Assembly: GCA_900545615.1 (NCBI GenBank)
Contig: UQZM01000007.1
Coordinates: forward strand, 1-55,933
DNA: 55,933 bases
Source of the DNA: an uncultured Collinsella sp.
GTDB taxonomy: Bacteria; Actinomycetota; Coriobacteriia; Coriobacteriales; Coriobacteriaceae
Direction of reading: 5' to 3'
The translations under genes and the position numbers were made by a program. Below are positions 8,450-17,249 of this stretch, one piece after another. How positions within the stretch are numbered: position 1 is the stretch's first letter; each line of letters opens with the position of its first letter. The notes under the pieces are model-generated. The model was not told the DNA's origin, did not search any database, and saw nothing but the letters and a program-made list of their open reading frames with translations.

Positions 8450-9334
8450 CTATTTCAGCTCATCGATATCGATATGTTCGATGCTCTTGAGCGGCTGACC
8501 AAAGATAAAGCTGCCCGCCACCGCAAACTCGGCAATGTTATCGGCCGTCGTGGCAAAACGATGCTGCGGCTCGGCGGCGTCGCCCGCCAGCTGCTCGCGG
8601 CGCGTGAGGATATCGGTCAGCTCGCGCGTGGTCTCCTCGGCGGAACTCACGACGCGCACCCCAGGCCCCAGCGCATGCCGGATAGGTCCCACCAACAGCG
8701 GAAAATGCGTACAGCCGAGCACCACGGTATCGATACCGTGGTCGCGCAGCGGCTCAACCGTGGCACCCACCAGCGCACGCACGGCAGGCGTATCGAAGAT
8801 GTCCTCGTTCTCAAGCCACTGTTCCTGCAGATGTGCACCCGAGGCGAGCTCGTGTTCGACAACCTCGACAAAGCTCGAGGCAGGACAGCCGTATACATCG
8901 ACGCCGGCATCCAGATCCTGAATGGCGCGCGTGTAGGCGCCCGAGCGAATGGTGAGGTTGGTGGCGAGCACGCCCACGCGACGCGTACGCGTGCTGTTGA
9001 TTGCTGCACGGGCACCCGGCGCGATCACACCGATCACGGGAACGTCGAGCACCTGCTGGGCCAGACGCAAGGCCGCAGCGGTCGCCGTGTTGCAGGCGAT
9101 GACCATAATCTTGACGTCGTGCTTCGAAAGCCAACGACCCGCCTGCAGCGCAAACGAGCGCACTTCATCCTCGGTGCGCGTGCCGTAGGGGCAGCGCTTG
9201 GTGTCGCCAAAGTAGTAGACGGACTCGTGCGGCAGCGCCGTCGCAATCGCGCGCGCAACCGTCAGACCGCCCAAACCAGAATCGAACACGCCAATCGGGC
9301 GCGTGTCGCCTGCCGGATTCTCGATATCGGACAT
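8450..9334 (-). CDS. murI: Glutamate racemase
   Basis: 294 residues. It makes D-glutamate for peptidoglycan. All signatures are present: IGVFDSGLGGLTVA at the N-terminus, ACNTATAAAL with the first catalytic cysteine, and GCTHFPLL with the second. It lies between a HAD phosphatase gene and rph, and murE is two genes upstream, so the stretch supplies cell-wall precursors. Confidence 0.96.
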   Translation of the reverse strand: MSDIENPAGDTRPIGVFDSGLGGLTVARAIATALPHESVYYFGDTKRCPYGTRTEDEVRSFALQAGRWLSKHDVKIMVIACNTATAAALRLAQQVLDVPVIGVIAPGARAAINSTRTRRVGVLATNLTIRSGAYTRAIQDLDAGVDVYGCPASSFVEVVEHELASGAHLQEQWLENEDIFDTPAVRALVGATVEPLRDHGIDTVVLGCTHFPLLVGPIRHALGPGVRVVSSAEETTRELTDILTRREQLAGDAAEPQHRFATTADNIAEFAVAGSFIFGQPLKSIEHIDIDELK

Positions 9335-9385
9335 TACCTCACCAGTCTCTCTCGAAAAGACATGTCCAAGTGCAGCGACGCCGCG

Positions 9386-10297
9386 CTACGAACGCGCCGC
9401 GACCAGCAGCTCTGCCGTCGCCGCCCAACCGTCGACAATTTTGCCGCGCGTAACGAAAGCGTTCTCGCAGGCAGCCAGGAACTCGGGCGCGCCGGCGCTC
9501 GTCAGGCCATTCTCGACCAGGCAGAACGTGCCCACGTGATCGGCCATGTAGAAGTCGGACTCGGAATCGCCGAGCGCGAGCGTCTCCTCGCGCTCGATCC
9601 CCAGGTGCTCGCAGAAGCGCGCAATGGCAACGCCTTTGTTAAGACCCGCCGGATTGATGTTGAAGGCGCGACCGTCCTCGACGCGATTAAGCTCGAGCGT
9701 CGTCGGCTTGGACAGGTGCGTCAGATGGCCGTTGCAGGCCCAGACCAGACCGCAGCCGGCCTCGTCCAGGATGGCCTGGACCTCATCGTCGGGCACATCG
9801 CCGCGCATGCCGACGGTGACCTCACGGTACTTGTAGCCGGTCGACATGTCGTTGTGGTACTCGATCTTGTGCGGCCAGCGGGCGAGGATCTTCTCGCACA
9901 CGCCGGCCTGCTCGATCACCTGGTGCGGAGTAAGGCCGCAGGCGGGGTCGTAAGGCATGTCGCCGGTCAGATACTCCCAATCGTTGGCTTTGAGGTCGTA
10001 CATGACCAGGCCGCCCATCTCGCCGATGTAGGAGTTGAGGCCGAGCACGCGCGCGTCCTCGTGGATCATGGTACGGTTGCGGCCCGAGGTGGGAACCACC
10101 TGGATACCAGCGCGAGCGAGCGCCACGACGGCCTCGACGAGTTTGGTCGAAGGGTTGCCGTCGTTGTCGCGCAGCACGCACGAGCCGGGCGCGAGCATCG
10201 TGGCATCCAGGTCGGTAAAGACGTACTTGACCTTGGCCAAGCGCTCGCGCATCTCGCCCGAAAGCTCGGCAACGGTCGGCAGGGTATTGTGGGACAT
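9386..10297 (-). CDS. HAD-superfamily (Cof/MPGP-like) hydrolase
   Basis: 303 residues with the HAD motifs in order: VFTDLDATML (motif I DxDxT near residue 27), VVPTSGRN (motif II) and LGDSESDFYMAD (motif IV). A large cap between motifs II and III makes it a type IIB, Cof-like sugar-phosphate phosphatase; mannosyl-3-phosphoglycerate phosphatases look similar. The substrate cannot be read from sequence. The ATG at 10297 follows GGAG by six bases; an earlier ATG 14 codons upstream lacks a good site. It is co-directional with murE and murI. Confidence 0.85.
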   Translation of the reverse strand: MSHNTLPTVAELSGEMRERLAKVKYVFTDLDATMLAPGSCVLRDNDGNPSTKLVEAVVALARAGIQVVPTSGRNRTMIHEDARVLGLNSYIGEMGGLVMYDLKANDWEYLTGDMPYDPACGLTPHQVIEQAGVCEKILARWPHKIEYHNDMSTGYKYREVTVGMRGDVPDDEVQAILDEAGCGLVWACNGHLTHLSKPTTLELNRVEDGRAFNINPAGLNKGVAIARFCEHLGIEREETLALGDSESDFYMADHVGTFCLVENGLTSAGAPEFLAACENAFVTRGKIVDGWAATAELLVAARS

Positions 10298-10404
10298 GGT
10301 TACTCCGTTTACGTAGAAGGATTTGGACTTGGACGGCATGTTTTGATTGAGGGAACACGCTTATGGCGGCAGCGCACTCAGGGCGCCGCCGCCATCATGG
10401 TTCA

Positions 10405-11967
10405 TTAGTCAAACTGGGTAACATCGATCAGGCGATTGGCCAACGAAAGGTCGCTCTCGATGGGCACGAACTCGTCGCCCACGTGCATGAGCTCCTCGTC
10501 ACCCTTTGCCAGCAGCAAGACAATGGTAGGAGCATCGGGGTTGACGTACTCCTCGCGCGCCGCCTTGAACGCCGCATGCACGGCAGCTTCGCGATCGAGG
10601 ATGATCTTGTTCGGCGTATCGTCGGGAACATGTTCGGCAAGCTCGCGACAGACCTTCATCGGGTCCTCGTGAGCCGGGTCCTCATTGGCAAAGATCATCA
10701 GGTCGGAATACGGTGCGGCCTCGCGCGGAAGCTGCTCGCGGCGCTCCTGCGCCTTGCCGCCGGCAGCGCCAAACACCGCGATGACCGGGCTGGCGGGAAA
10801 CGCGCGCTTGACCGACGAGAAAAGCGAACGGAACGAAAGCTGGTTGTGCGCATAGTCGACGACGCAGATCACGCGGCCGTCCTTCGACTCCACGACCTCC
10901 ATACGGCCCGGCACACGCAGTTTGGAGAGGCCCTTCTTGATAGCCTCGATACCGATGCCGATCTCGCGCGCAGCGGCGATAGCGACCAGCGCGTTTTCCA
11001 CGTTAAAGTCGCCCGCGATGCCCAGCAGGACCTTCTCCCCCGTCTCGGACTCGTCGGCACACAGGCCATGCAAGTTGAACTCGATGCTAAAGCCGACCAT
11101 GCGTACGTCGCTTGCCCACAGGCTCGCCTCGGGATGCTCGACCCCAACGGTCACCAAGCGATCGGCCGTCGACGCTGCCTCTAGCACACGGTCAACCTCT
11201 TCGGTGCCTAGATTCACCACGGCGGTCTTTGCCTGGTCAAAGATCCTGAGTTTGCTCTCAAAATAATCCTCAAACGTGGGGTGTTCGATCGGCGAGATGT
11301 GGTCGCGGCCGATGTTGAGGAAGCACGCCACGTCAAACGGCAGATTCTCGACGCGTTGGTACTTGAGCGCCTGGCTCGAAACCTCCATGACCATGGACTG
11401 GCGACCGGACGTGCGGCAGTTGGCGATATGGCGCCAGACCTCGGGGGCCTCGGGCGTAGTATTGGTGCTCTCGTAGCACTCGATGCCATCGTCGGTACTC
11501 ACCGAGCCGATCATGCCGCAGGACTCGCCCGCCGCTTTGATAATCGACTGGAGCATAAAAGCGGCCGTGGTCTTTCCCTTGGTACCGGTGATACCCACGA
11601 TCTTGACGTCGTGGTCGGGACGGTCGTAGACCTCCGGCGGCAACAGGGCCATGGCCGTGCGAACGCTATCAACAACCAGCATCGCAGCACCGCTCTCCTG
11701 CGCCAGCGGCTCCAGAGACTCGACCAGTGACTCCTCGCACACAAATGCGACGGCGCCCGCATCGAGCGCCATGCTCAAAAACGCGGGCTTAAAGGCAGCA
11801 CCTTTGCAGAAGAACACGTCACCTGCCGAGACCGCGCGCGAATCAAACGAGCAGCCGGTCACGGCACGCTCGTCAACCCGCTCTGATGCGCGCAGCTCGC
11901 CGCACACATCGAGAAGCTTGGCAAGCGTATCGACCGTGGTCACGGTCGCGGAATCAGAATGGTGCAT
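10405..11967 (-). CDS. murE: UDP-MurNAc-tripeptide synthetase (MurE)
   Basis: 520-residue Mur ligase adding the third amino acid of the stem peptide. The N-terminal UDP-binding domain holds FDSRAVSAGDVFFCKG, the ATP loop is GITGTKGKTTAAF near residue 125, and the central domain has TTPEAPEVWRH and CFLNIGRDH. The specificity loop reads NEDPAHEDP, not the DNPR of meso-diaminopimelate enzymes, so lysine or ornithine is the likelier third residue; this is an inference. It starts after AAAGGTG, with a promoter between it and the asnB terminator. It is probably the first gene of a murE-HAD-murI-rph run. Confidence 0.92.
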   Translation of the reverse strand: MHHSDSATVTTVDTLAKLLDVCGELRASERVDERAVTGCSFDSRAVSAGDVFFCKGAAFKPAFLSMALDAGAVAFVCEESLVESLEPLAQESGAAMLVVDSVRTAMALLPPEVYDRPDHDVKIVGITGTKGKTTAAFMLQSIIKAAGESCGMIGSVSTDDGIECYESTNTTPEAPEVWRHIANCRTSGRQSMVMEVSSQALKYQRVENLPFDVACFLNIGRDHISPIEHPTFEDYFESKLRIFDQAKTAVVNLGTEEVDRVLEAASTADRLVTVGVEHPEASLWASDVRMVGFSIEFNLHGLCADESETGEKVLLGIAGDFNVENALVAIAAAREIGIGIEAIKKGLSKLRVPGRMEVVESKDGRVICVVDYAHNQLSFRSLFSSVKRAFPASPVIAVFGAAGGKAQERREQLPREAAPYSDLMIFANEDPAHEDPMKVCRELAEHVPDDTPNKIILDREAAVHAAFKAAREEYVNPDAPTIVLLLAKGDEELMHVGDEFVPIESDLSLANRLIDVTQFD

Positions 11968-12001
11968 CTTTCACCTTTCTCAGCCATTTGGCAGGGACGG
12001 T

Positions 12002-12030
12002 TTTATAGTAACTGAAACGCACCCACGCAA
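12002..12030 (-). promoter_or_regulatory. Promoter of murE
   Basis: Minus strand TTGCGT, 17-base spacer, TATAAA, about 35 bases before the murE start. The -35 abuts the T-run of the asnB terminator. Confidence 0.6.
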
Positions 12031-12031
12031 A

Positions 12032-12053
12032 AACGGCTCCCGGAGGAGCCGTT
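12032..12053 (-). terminator. Terminator after asnB
   Basis: AACGGCTCC/GGAGCCGTT stem with a four-base loop, followed by T residues on the minus strand. Confidence 0.8.
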
Positions 12054-12078
12054 ACGCGCAGGCGTTCGTCAGCCGAGG

Positions 12079-13959
12079 CTAGGCAGCCCGAACAGCGGGC
12101 TGGTCCTCGTCGATAAAGAAGCGCTTGTACCACACCAAGAACACGAGCGGCGTATAGATCTTGCGCTGGAAATCGCCCTTGCCCGCAAAGTGCAGATCGA
12201 GCAGGTGCATGAGTTCGTCGGTATTGAAGAACTCGCTTGCCCACGGCGCGGTGAAGTACTCCTTGACATAGTCGTACCACTTTTGCTCGCGCAGCCAGTA
12301 GACAATCGGCACCGGGAAGCCCACCTTGGGACGGGTGGCCCACTCATCGGGCAGCGACTTGTTGGCAGCGTGGCGGAGTACCTGTTTGTTGCCGTTCTCG
12401 TTGATGCGGTAGCGGTCGGGAATGTGCTCGGCGAACTCCATGACTTTGCGGTCCAGGAAGGGCACGCGCAGCTCCAGTGAGTGTGCCATGCACATCTTGT
12501 CGGCCTTGAGCAGAATGTCGCCCGGGAGCCACATGTTCATGTCCAGGTACTGCTTCTTGACCAGTTCGGGCTGACCCTTCACGCGTGCGTAGATGGGTGC
12601 AGCGAGCTCAAAGGCGCCGTCGCCGGTGTTGTACTCGGGCTTGAGCACGCCGTCGACCTCGCGCTCCGGCCATACCAGAGCCTGTCCCAGGAACGACTTC
12701 TCGGGGATCTCGGCACCCTTGACCAGGAAGTTATGTCCCTTGAAGTACGGCATATGCAGCGCCAGGTTACCGAGCGCGCGACGGATGGGCAGCGGCACCA
12801 TCTTTTTGTACTTGCGCACCGGGACCGTATCCTCGTAGTAGGCGTAGCCGCCAAAGAGTTCGTCGGCGCCTTCGCCCGAAAGTACCACGGTGACGTCCTT
12901 GCGGGCCATCTCGGCCAAGAACCACAGCGGCACGGAAGACAGGTTGGACTGCGGTTCGTCCATGTGATACTGGATGTCCTCGAGCGCACCGAAGAACTCG
13001 TCGGCGGTAATCATCTTGCGAACGTTTTCGACGCCGAGCTTATCGGAAAGCTCCTTGGCGTAGTTGGTCTCGTTGAAGTTCTTGTAGTCAAAGCCCACCG
13101 AGAAGGTCTTGTCGGGCATGAGGCAAGCGGCGATGTAGCTGGAGTCGACGCCACCGGAGAGGAACGACGCGACCTTGACGTCGGCGATGCGATGGGCCTC
13201 GACGCTCTCGTGCACGACCTCGTCCAGCTCGTCGACGTACTCCTCGAACGGCTTCTCGACGGCAGAGTAATCGCAATCCCAGTAGCGCTCGATGTTCATC
13301 TTGCCGGTCGGGATATCGACGGTAAAGTAGTGCGCCGGCGGCAGCTTGTAGACACCCTCGAAGAAGGTCTCCTCGGTTGCCGAATACTGCAGCGTCATGT
13401 ACGGACGCAGAGCCTTTTTGTTGACCGCCTTGTGGAAGTGCGGGTAGTCCAGGAAGCTCTTGATCTCGGAACCAAAGAGCACGCCCGGAGCGCCGTCGCC
13501 CGCATCGGCCATGGGATAGTAGTAAAGCGGCTTGATGCCAAAGATGTCGCGGGCGCCAAAAAGCTTGTTCTTCTTTTTGTCCCAGATGACGAAGGCGTAC
13601 ATACCGCGCAGGCGATCGAGGACGGCCTCGCCCCACTCCTCGTAGCCGTGCAGGAGGCTCTCGGTGTCGGCGCCGCAGTGGAACTTGTAGCCCTTGGCCT
13701 CAAGCTCGGAACGAAGTTCTTGGAAGTTGTAGATCTCGCCGTTGAAGACAATGACGACGCTGCCGTCCTCATTGGCCATGGGCTGAGCGCCGGCCTCGGT
13801 CAGGTCGAGGATCGACAGGCGGCGGAAGCCCAGGGCAACGCGGCCGTCGATAAACTGACCGCCCATGTCGGGACCGCGATGGACGATGCGGTCCATCATC
13901 TTGGTGAGCACCTCGGATTGGTTATCCGTCCCACCGACAAAACCGACAAAACCGCACAT
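12079..13959 (-). CDS. asnB: Asparagine synthase (glutamine-hydrolysing)
   Basis: 626 residues in two domains. The N-terminal class II glutaminase starts MCGFVGFVGG, with Cys2 as nucleophile after Met removal, and includes NGEIYNFQELRSELEAKG. The C-terminal ATP-pyrophosphatase domain carries the PP-loop SFLSGGVDSSYIAACL and VLSGEGADELFGGYAYY. The start follows AGAGGGG. It is monocistronic: a terminator follows and a tRNA gene in the opposite direction precedes it. A TATACT box about 50 bases upstream is not paired with a clear -35. Confidence 0.96.
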   Translation of the reverse strand: MCGFVGFVGGTDNQSEVLTKMMDRIVHRGPDMGGQFIDGRVALGFRRLSILDLTEAGAQPMANEDGSVVIVFNGEIYNFQELRSELEAKGYKFHCGADTESLLHGYEEWGEAVLDRLRGMYAFVIWDKKKNKLFGARDIFGIKPLYYYPMADAGDGAPGVLFGSEIKSFLDYPHFHKAVNKKALRPYMTLQYSATEETFFEGVYKLPPAHYFTVDIPTGKMNIERYWDCDYSAVEKPFEEYVDELDEVVHESVEAHRIADVKVASFLSGGVDSSYIAACLMPDKTFSVGFDYKNFNETNYAKELSDKLGVENVRKMITADEFFGALEDIQYHMDEPQSNLSSVPLWFLAEMARKDVTVVLSGEGADELFGGYAYYEDTVPVRKYKKMVPLPIRRALGNLALHMPYFKGHNFLVKGAEIPEKSFLGQALVWPEREVDGVLKPEYNTGDGAFELAAPIYARVKGQPELVKKQYLDMNMWLPGDILLKADKMCMAHSLELRVPFLDRKVMEFAEHIPDRYRINENGNKQVLRHAANKSLPDEWATRPKVGFPVPIVYWLREQKWYDYVKEYFTAPWASEFFNTDELMHLLDLHFAGKGDFQRKIYTPLVFLVWYKRFFIDEDQPAVRAA

Positions 13960-14130
13960 ATACTATCCCCTCTGCTGTTGCTGGGCATCAAATCGAATCA
14001 GTAGCTTTTGAGTATACCCGAGGGCGTAAAGAGGGGCGGAATGTTCAGGCAATCTCAACTGAATCAGCTCCGCTGTGACACGCGCCGGTTACCTTTAATG
14101 GATATGAGGTGAATGGGGCGATTGTTTTGC

Positions 14131-14136
14131 TATACT
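14131..14136 (+). promoter_or_regulatory. Extended -10 box of tRNA-Val
   Basis: TGCTATACT (extended -10, TGnTATACT) ends ten bases before the tRNA. The -35 region at 14108-14113 matches poorly. Confidence 0.5.
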
Positions 14137-14146
14137 CTCTCCGCAC

Positions 14147-14222
14147 GGGCGATTGGCGCAACGGTTAGCGCAGGTGCTTTACACGCACAAGGCTGGGGGT
14201 TCGAATCCCTCATCGCCCACCA
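14147..14222 (+). tRNA. tRNA-Val (anticodon TAC)
   Basis: Acceptor GGGCGAT/ATCGCCC, D-arm GCGC/GCGC, and anticodon loop TTTACAC (anticodon TAC) on stem GTGC/GCAC; the outermost pair of that stem is a G-A mismatch. T-loop GGTTCGAATCC; CCA encoded. The last 18 bases recur at 14391-14408. Confidence 0.95.
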
Positions 14223-14233
14223 CTGATTTGATA

Positions 14234-14262
14234 GGCTCCCAGCAATGGGGGCCTTTCTTTTT
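14234..14262 (+). terminator. Terminator after tRNA-Val
   Basis: GGCTCCC/GGGGGCC stem followed by TTTCTTTTTT. Confidence 0.85.
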
Positions 14263-14277
14263 TGGACCCATCGCAGA

Positions 14278-14290
14278 GGGATTCGAACCC
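14278..14290 (-). repeat. tRNA T-arm-like 13-mer (copy 1)
   Basis: GGGATTCGAACCC, the reverse complement of a tRNA T-arm, with no cloverleaf around it. The identical 13-mer is at 14463-14475. Both look like scraps of minus-strand tRNA 3' halves. Confidence 0.55.
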
Positions 14291-14390
14291 GACAGGGTGC
14301 GAAGCTGAGGAAACGCGAAGCGTTTTCCAGCGCAGCACGCGAGGAGCGGAGCGACGAAGCGGATGCGGGCGGCGCCAGCCGCACGCGGAC

Positions 14391-14408
14391 ATCCCTCATC
14401 GCCCACCA
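14391..14408 (+). repeat. Duplicate of tRNA-Val 3' end
   Basis: An exact copy of the last 18 bases of tRNA-Val, including CCA, followed by a similar spacer and a similar terminator (14420-14449). The 5' part of the tRNA is absent. This arrangement resembles an attachment-site duplication left by an integrated element. Confidence 0.65.
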
Positions 14409-14419
14409 TTGAATTGTTA

Positions 14420-14449
14420 GGCCTCCGGTGTTGGAGGCCTTTCTTTTTT
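14420..14449 (+). terminator. Terminator of the duplicated tRNA end
   Basis: GGCCTCC/GGAGGCC stem followed by TTTCTTTTTT, parallel to the terminator at 14234. Confidence 0.75.
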
Positions 14450-14496
14450 GTGCCCGGCGCATGGGATTCGAACCCGCCAGCACGTCTGTCACAAAG

Positions 14497-14720
14497 GCTG
14501 TGGCCAAAAAATGGCAAAAATGAGTACTGTTACTAATTTTGTAGCAGCGATTTTTGGGTTTCACTGGGTAAATCTAGCCCTGAATCAGCGATTTGAAGCC
14601 TTTGCTAGCTGTTTTCCCATTAACATAACTGAACATGTGTGGTCTAACTAATCCTAGATAGTCGGTTTCATATGAGATTCAACTGGTAACAGTACTCATA
14701 TTTGATGTTTTTTGACCAGC
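14497..14720. mobile_element. MITE-like element with 35-37-bp terminal inverted repeats
   Basis: Left end 14497-14533 and right end 14686-14720 are imperfect inverted repeats sharing exact cores ATGAGTACTGTTAC / GTAACAGTACTCAT plus A-rich flanks and a GCTG/CAGC start. The interior (about 150 bp) is AT-rich and has no coding potential, unlike its surroundings. It lies between the tRNA-Val debris and argD. No transposase is in the window, so it would be non-autonomous. Confidence 0.6.
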
Positions 14721-14730
14721 AGGTCTCCCT

Positions 14731-14749
14731 GCCTTAGCAAATCTAAGGC
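14731..14749 (-). terminator. Hairpin downstream of argD
   Basis: GCCTTAG/CTAAGGC with a five-base loop. It is about 85 bases past the argD stop on the minus strand and has only a weak T-run. Confidence 0.5.
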
Positions 14750-14834
14750 AAAACGGGTTCCAGACCGCTGAATCATGCCGCATAGGGCACGTCCGCAGTC
14801 CGGAACTCGGTCCAAATTGAGTTATTGCGCCGCG

Positions 14835-16118
14835 TTAGCCCAAAACACCCGACAGAATCTCGATCAGACTGTCCACGTCGGCTTCCTCGCAGACGAGTGG
14901 CGGCAGGAAACGCAGCGTATGCGCACCCGTAGCGTTAATCACGGCACCGGCGGCCAGCGCGCCGGCCACAACGTCGTGTGCATCACCCGCAGTATCGTCC
15001 AGATCACAGCCGAGCATCAAGCCGCGACCACGTACCTCGGTCACGTGCGGCAGCTTGGCGAGCTTTGCCTCCATATAGGCGCCTACCTTGGCAGCATGGT
15101 CGGCATAATCGCCGCGCACGAGCGCGGAGAGCGTCGCGGCGCACGCCGCAATGGCCAGGCAGCTGCCGCCAAAGGTCGAGCCGTGGTCGCCGGGCTTAAA
15201 CACGTCGGCAATCTCCTTCTTTGCCATGACGGCACCCATGGGCACGCCATCGGCAATGCCCTTGGCAAGGCTCATGATGTCGGGCTCCACGCCATAGGTT
15301 TGGAATGCAAACGGCTTGCCGGAGCGGAAGATGCCGCACTGGACCTCGTCGGCGATAAGCACGGCGCCCACTTCGTGTGCCAGGTCGCGCGCTGCCGCCA
15401 TAAACTCCTCGGTCATGGGGTGCACGCCACTCTCACCCTGGATCGGCTCGAGCATCACGGCACAAATCTCGCTCCCCAGCTGCTTAAAGATCGCACGCAG
15501 CTCGTCCACATCGTTGGGCGTGCAGGCCACAAAGCCACCCGGCAGCGGGCGGAAGCTGTCCTGCAGCCAATCCTGCATGGTGGCGGCAATGGTCTCGAGC
15601 GTACGGCCGTGGAAGCCGCCGCGCATGCACACGATGGTGTTGCCGCCATTACCGGCACGCTTGGCGTACAGGCGCGCGAGCTTCATCGAGCCTTCGTTGG
15701 CCTCGGCGCCAGAGTTGGCAAAGAAGGTCTCCCAAACCTGCTCATCCGCAGCCGGGGCACCAAAAGCAGCTGCCGTGGTCTCATCGCCGGCGACAATGGC
15801 ATCGGCAAGCACGCGCGCACCATCTACGTCGTCGTTAGCAAGCTTGGACAACAGCGCCGCGACCTGTCCGCGCTGCTCAATGTAGAAGTAATTGGAGACA
15901 TGCATGAGCTTTTTGGTCTGTGCCTCGAGCGCCGAGAGCACAGCCGGGTCGCCATGACCTAGGCTGCACACGCCGATGCCGGCAAGAAAGTCGAGGTACT
16001 CACGGCCATCGTCGCCGGTGAGCTTCATGCCGTGACCCTCGACAAACTCGACCGGAGAGCGGCCAAAGGTATGCATAACGTAATGGGATTCAAGCGATTG
16101 CTGAGCTGCAAGTGACAT
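14835..16118 (-). CDS. argD: Acetylornithine aminotransferase
   Basis: 427-residue class III PLP aminotransferase that converts N-acetylglutamate semialdehyde to N-acetylornithine. It shows GIGVCSLGHGDP near the N-terminus, NSGAEANEGSMKLARLY, ADEVQCGIFRSGKPFAFQ with the PLP-contacting Asp, and MSLAKGIADG with the Schiff-base lysine. It is last in argC-J-B-D, 69 bases after argB, with AAAGG before the ATG. Dual use in lysine synthesis is possible in the family but is not indicated here. Confidence 0.94.
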   Translation of the reverse strand: MSLAAQQSLESHYVMHTFGRSPVEFVEGHGMKLTGDDGREYLDFLAGIGVCSLGHGDPAVLSALEAQTKKLMHVSNYFYIEQRGQVAALLSKLANDDVDGARVLADAIVAGDETTAAAFGAPAADEQVWETFFANSGAEANEGSMKLARLYAKRAGNGGNTIVCMRGGFHGRTLETIAATMQDWLQDSFRPLPGGFVACTPNDVDELRAIFKQLGSEICAVMLEPIQGESGVHPMTEEFMAAARDLAHEVGAVLIADEVQCGIFRSGKPFAFQTYGVEPDIMSLAKGIADGVPMGAVMAKKEIADVFKPGDHGSTFGGSCLAIAACAATLSALVRGDYADHAAKVGAYMEAKLAKLPHVTEVRGRGLMLGCDLDDTAGDAHDVVAGALAAGAVINATGAHTLRFLPPLVCEEADVDSLIEILSGVLG

Positions 16119-16187
16119 GGGATGCCTTTCGTTGGGCGCCAGACGGCGCGGGGCTATGGGTGCAGGAATGGGGCGGCTGCGGGTCAG

Positions 16188-17168
16188 CTAGACCGTCTGA
16201 AGCTTCTCGACCTCGTCAAGGTTTTCGGTCAGACGCGCAGCAAACGTCGAAAGCGGATGCGGATGCGTATCGAACTCGTAAGCCGTCTCGGTGGAATGGA
16301 TCACGGTGCCGACGCCGGCATCGGTCAGCAGCTCCAGGAGCAGCGAATGCGGCGTGGTACCGTTAATGATGTGGGCACGAAATACGCCGCCGGTAAGCGC
16401 ATCGACGGCCGCACGCAGCTTAGGAATCATGCCCTTATCGACCTCGCCGCCGTAGAGCATTTCGTTGACCTCGTCGAGCGTTAGGTTGGAGATAAGCGAG
16501 TCCTTGTCGCTAAAGTCCTTGTACAGGCCATCGACGTCGGTCAAAAAGATTGCCTTATGCGCGTGGAGCGCCGCGGCAACGGCACCGGCGGCGGTGTCGG
16601 CGTTGATGTTGAAGAAACCGCCGTCCTCCCCCGCCGCGACAGTAGCTATGACGGGGATGTACTCGCTATCGAGTAAGCGCTCGATATAGTCGGTGTTGAC
16701 GTGCGTCACTTTGCCCACGCGACCGAGCTCGGGGTCGAGCGGCTCGGCGATGAGCGTGCCGGCATCGCTGCCCGACACGCCCACGGCCAGGTTGCCGTGG
16801 TGGTTGATGGCAGCAACCAGCTCCTGGTTAACCTTGCCGCCCAGCACCTCGCGCACGATATCCATAGTCGCCGGCGTGGTCACGCGCTGGCCGTTCTTAA
16901 ACTCGACGGGAATATCGTAATGGCTCAGCGCCTCGTTGATAGCCTTGCCGCCGCCGTGCACGATGACGGGGCGCATACCGATGATCTTGAGCAAAACGAT
17001 GTCGCTCATCACGTCGCGGCGCAGCTGCTCATCAACCATGGCGGCTCCGCCATATTTGATAACAACCGTCTTGCCGGTCAGGTTCTTAATCCACGGCAGC
17101 GCTTCGAACAGCAGCTGCGCGGTTGCTTCGTTGGATTCGCTCGAACGACAATCGCGTGCGAATTTCAT
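16188..17168 (-). CDS. argB: N-acetylglutamate kinase
   Basis: 326 residues, amino-acid kinase fold. It carries KTVVIKYGGAAM (phosphate-binding), VIVHGGGKAINEAL (substrate) and LTDVDGLYKDFSDKDSLIS (nucleotide region). The ATG at 17168 was chosen because GAGGCAG lies about seven bases upstream; an upstream in-frame ATG at 17228 sits close to the argJ stop without a ribosome site. An N-terminal extension of about 30 residues before the fold (SSESNEATAQLLFEALPWI) matches the helix of arginine-sensitive NAGKs. Feedback inhibition by arginine is therefore plausible. Confidence 0.95.
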   Translation of the reverse strand: MKFARDCRSSESNEATAQLLFEALPWIKNLTGKTVVIKYGGAAMVDEQLRRDVMSDIVLLKIIGMRPVIVHGGGKAINEALSHYDIPVEFKNGQRVTTPATMDIVREVLGGKVNQELVAAINHHGNLAVGVSGSDAGTLIAEPLDPELGRVGKVTHVNTDYIERLLDSEYIPVIATVAAGEDGGFFNINADTAAGAVAAALHAHKAIFLTDVDGLYKDFSDKDSLISNLTLDEVNEMLYGGEVDKGMIPKLRAAVDALTGGVFRAHIINGTTPHSLLLELLTDAGVGTVIHSTETAYEFDTHPHPLSTFAARLTENLDEVEKLQTV

Positions 17169-17249
17169 AATCTGCCTCGTCTTTCGTATCGTTATCGCGC
17201 CGTGCTCCGCTGTCCGCAATCGCGGCAAGATGCGCAGCGTGCCTGGAAT

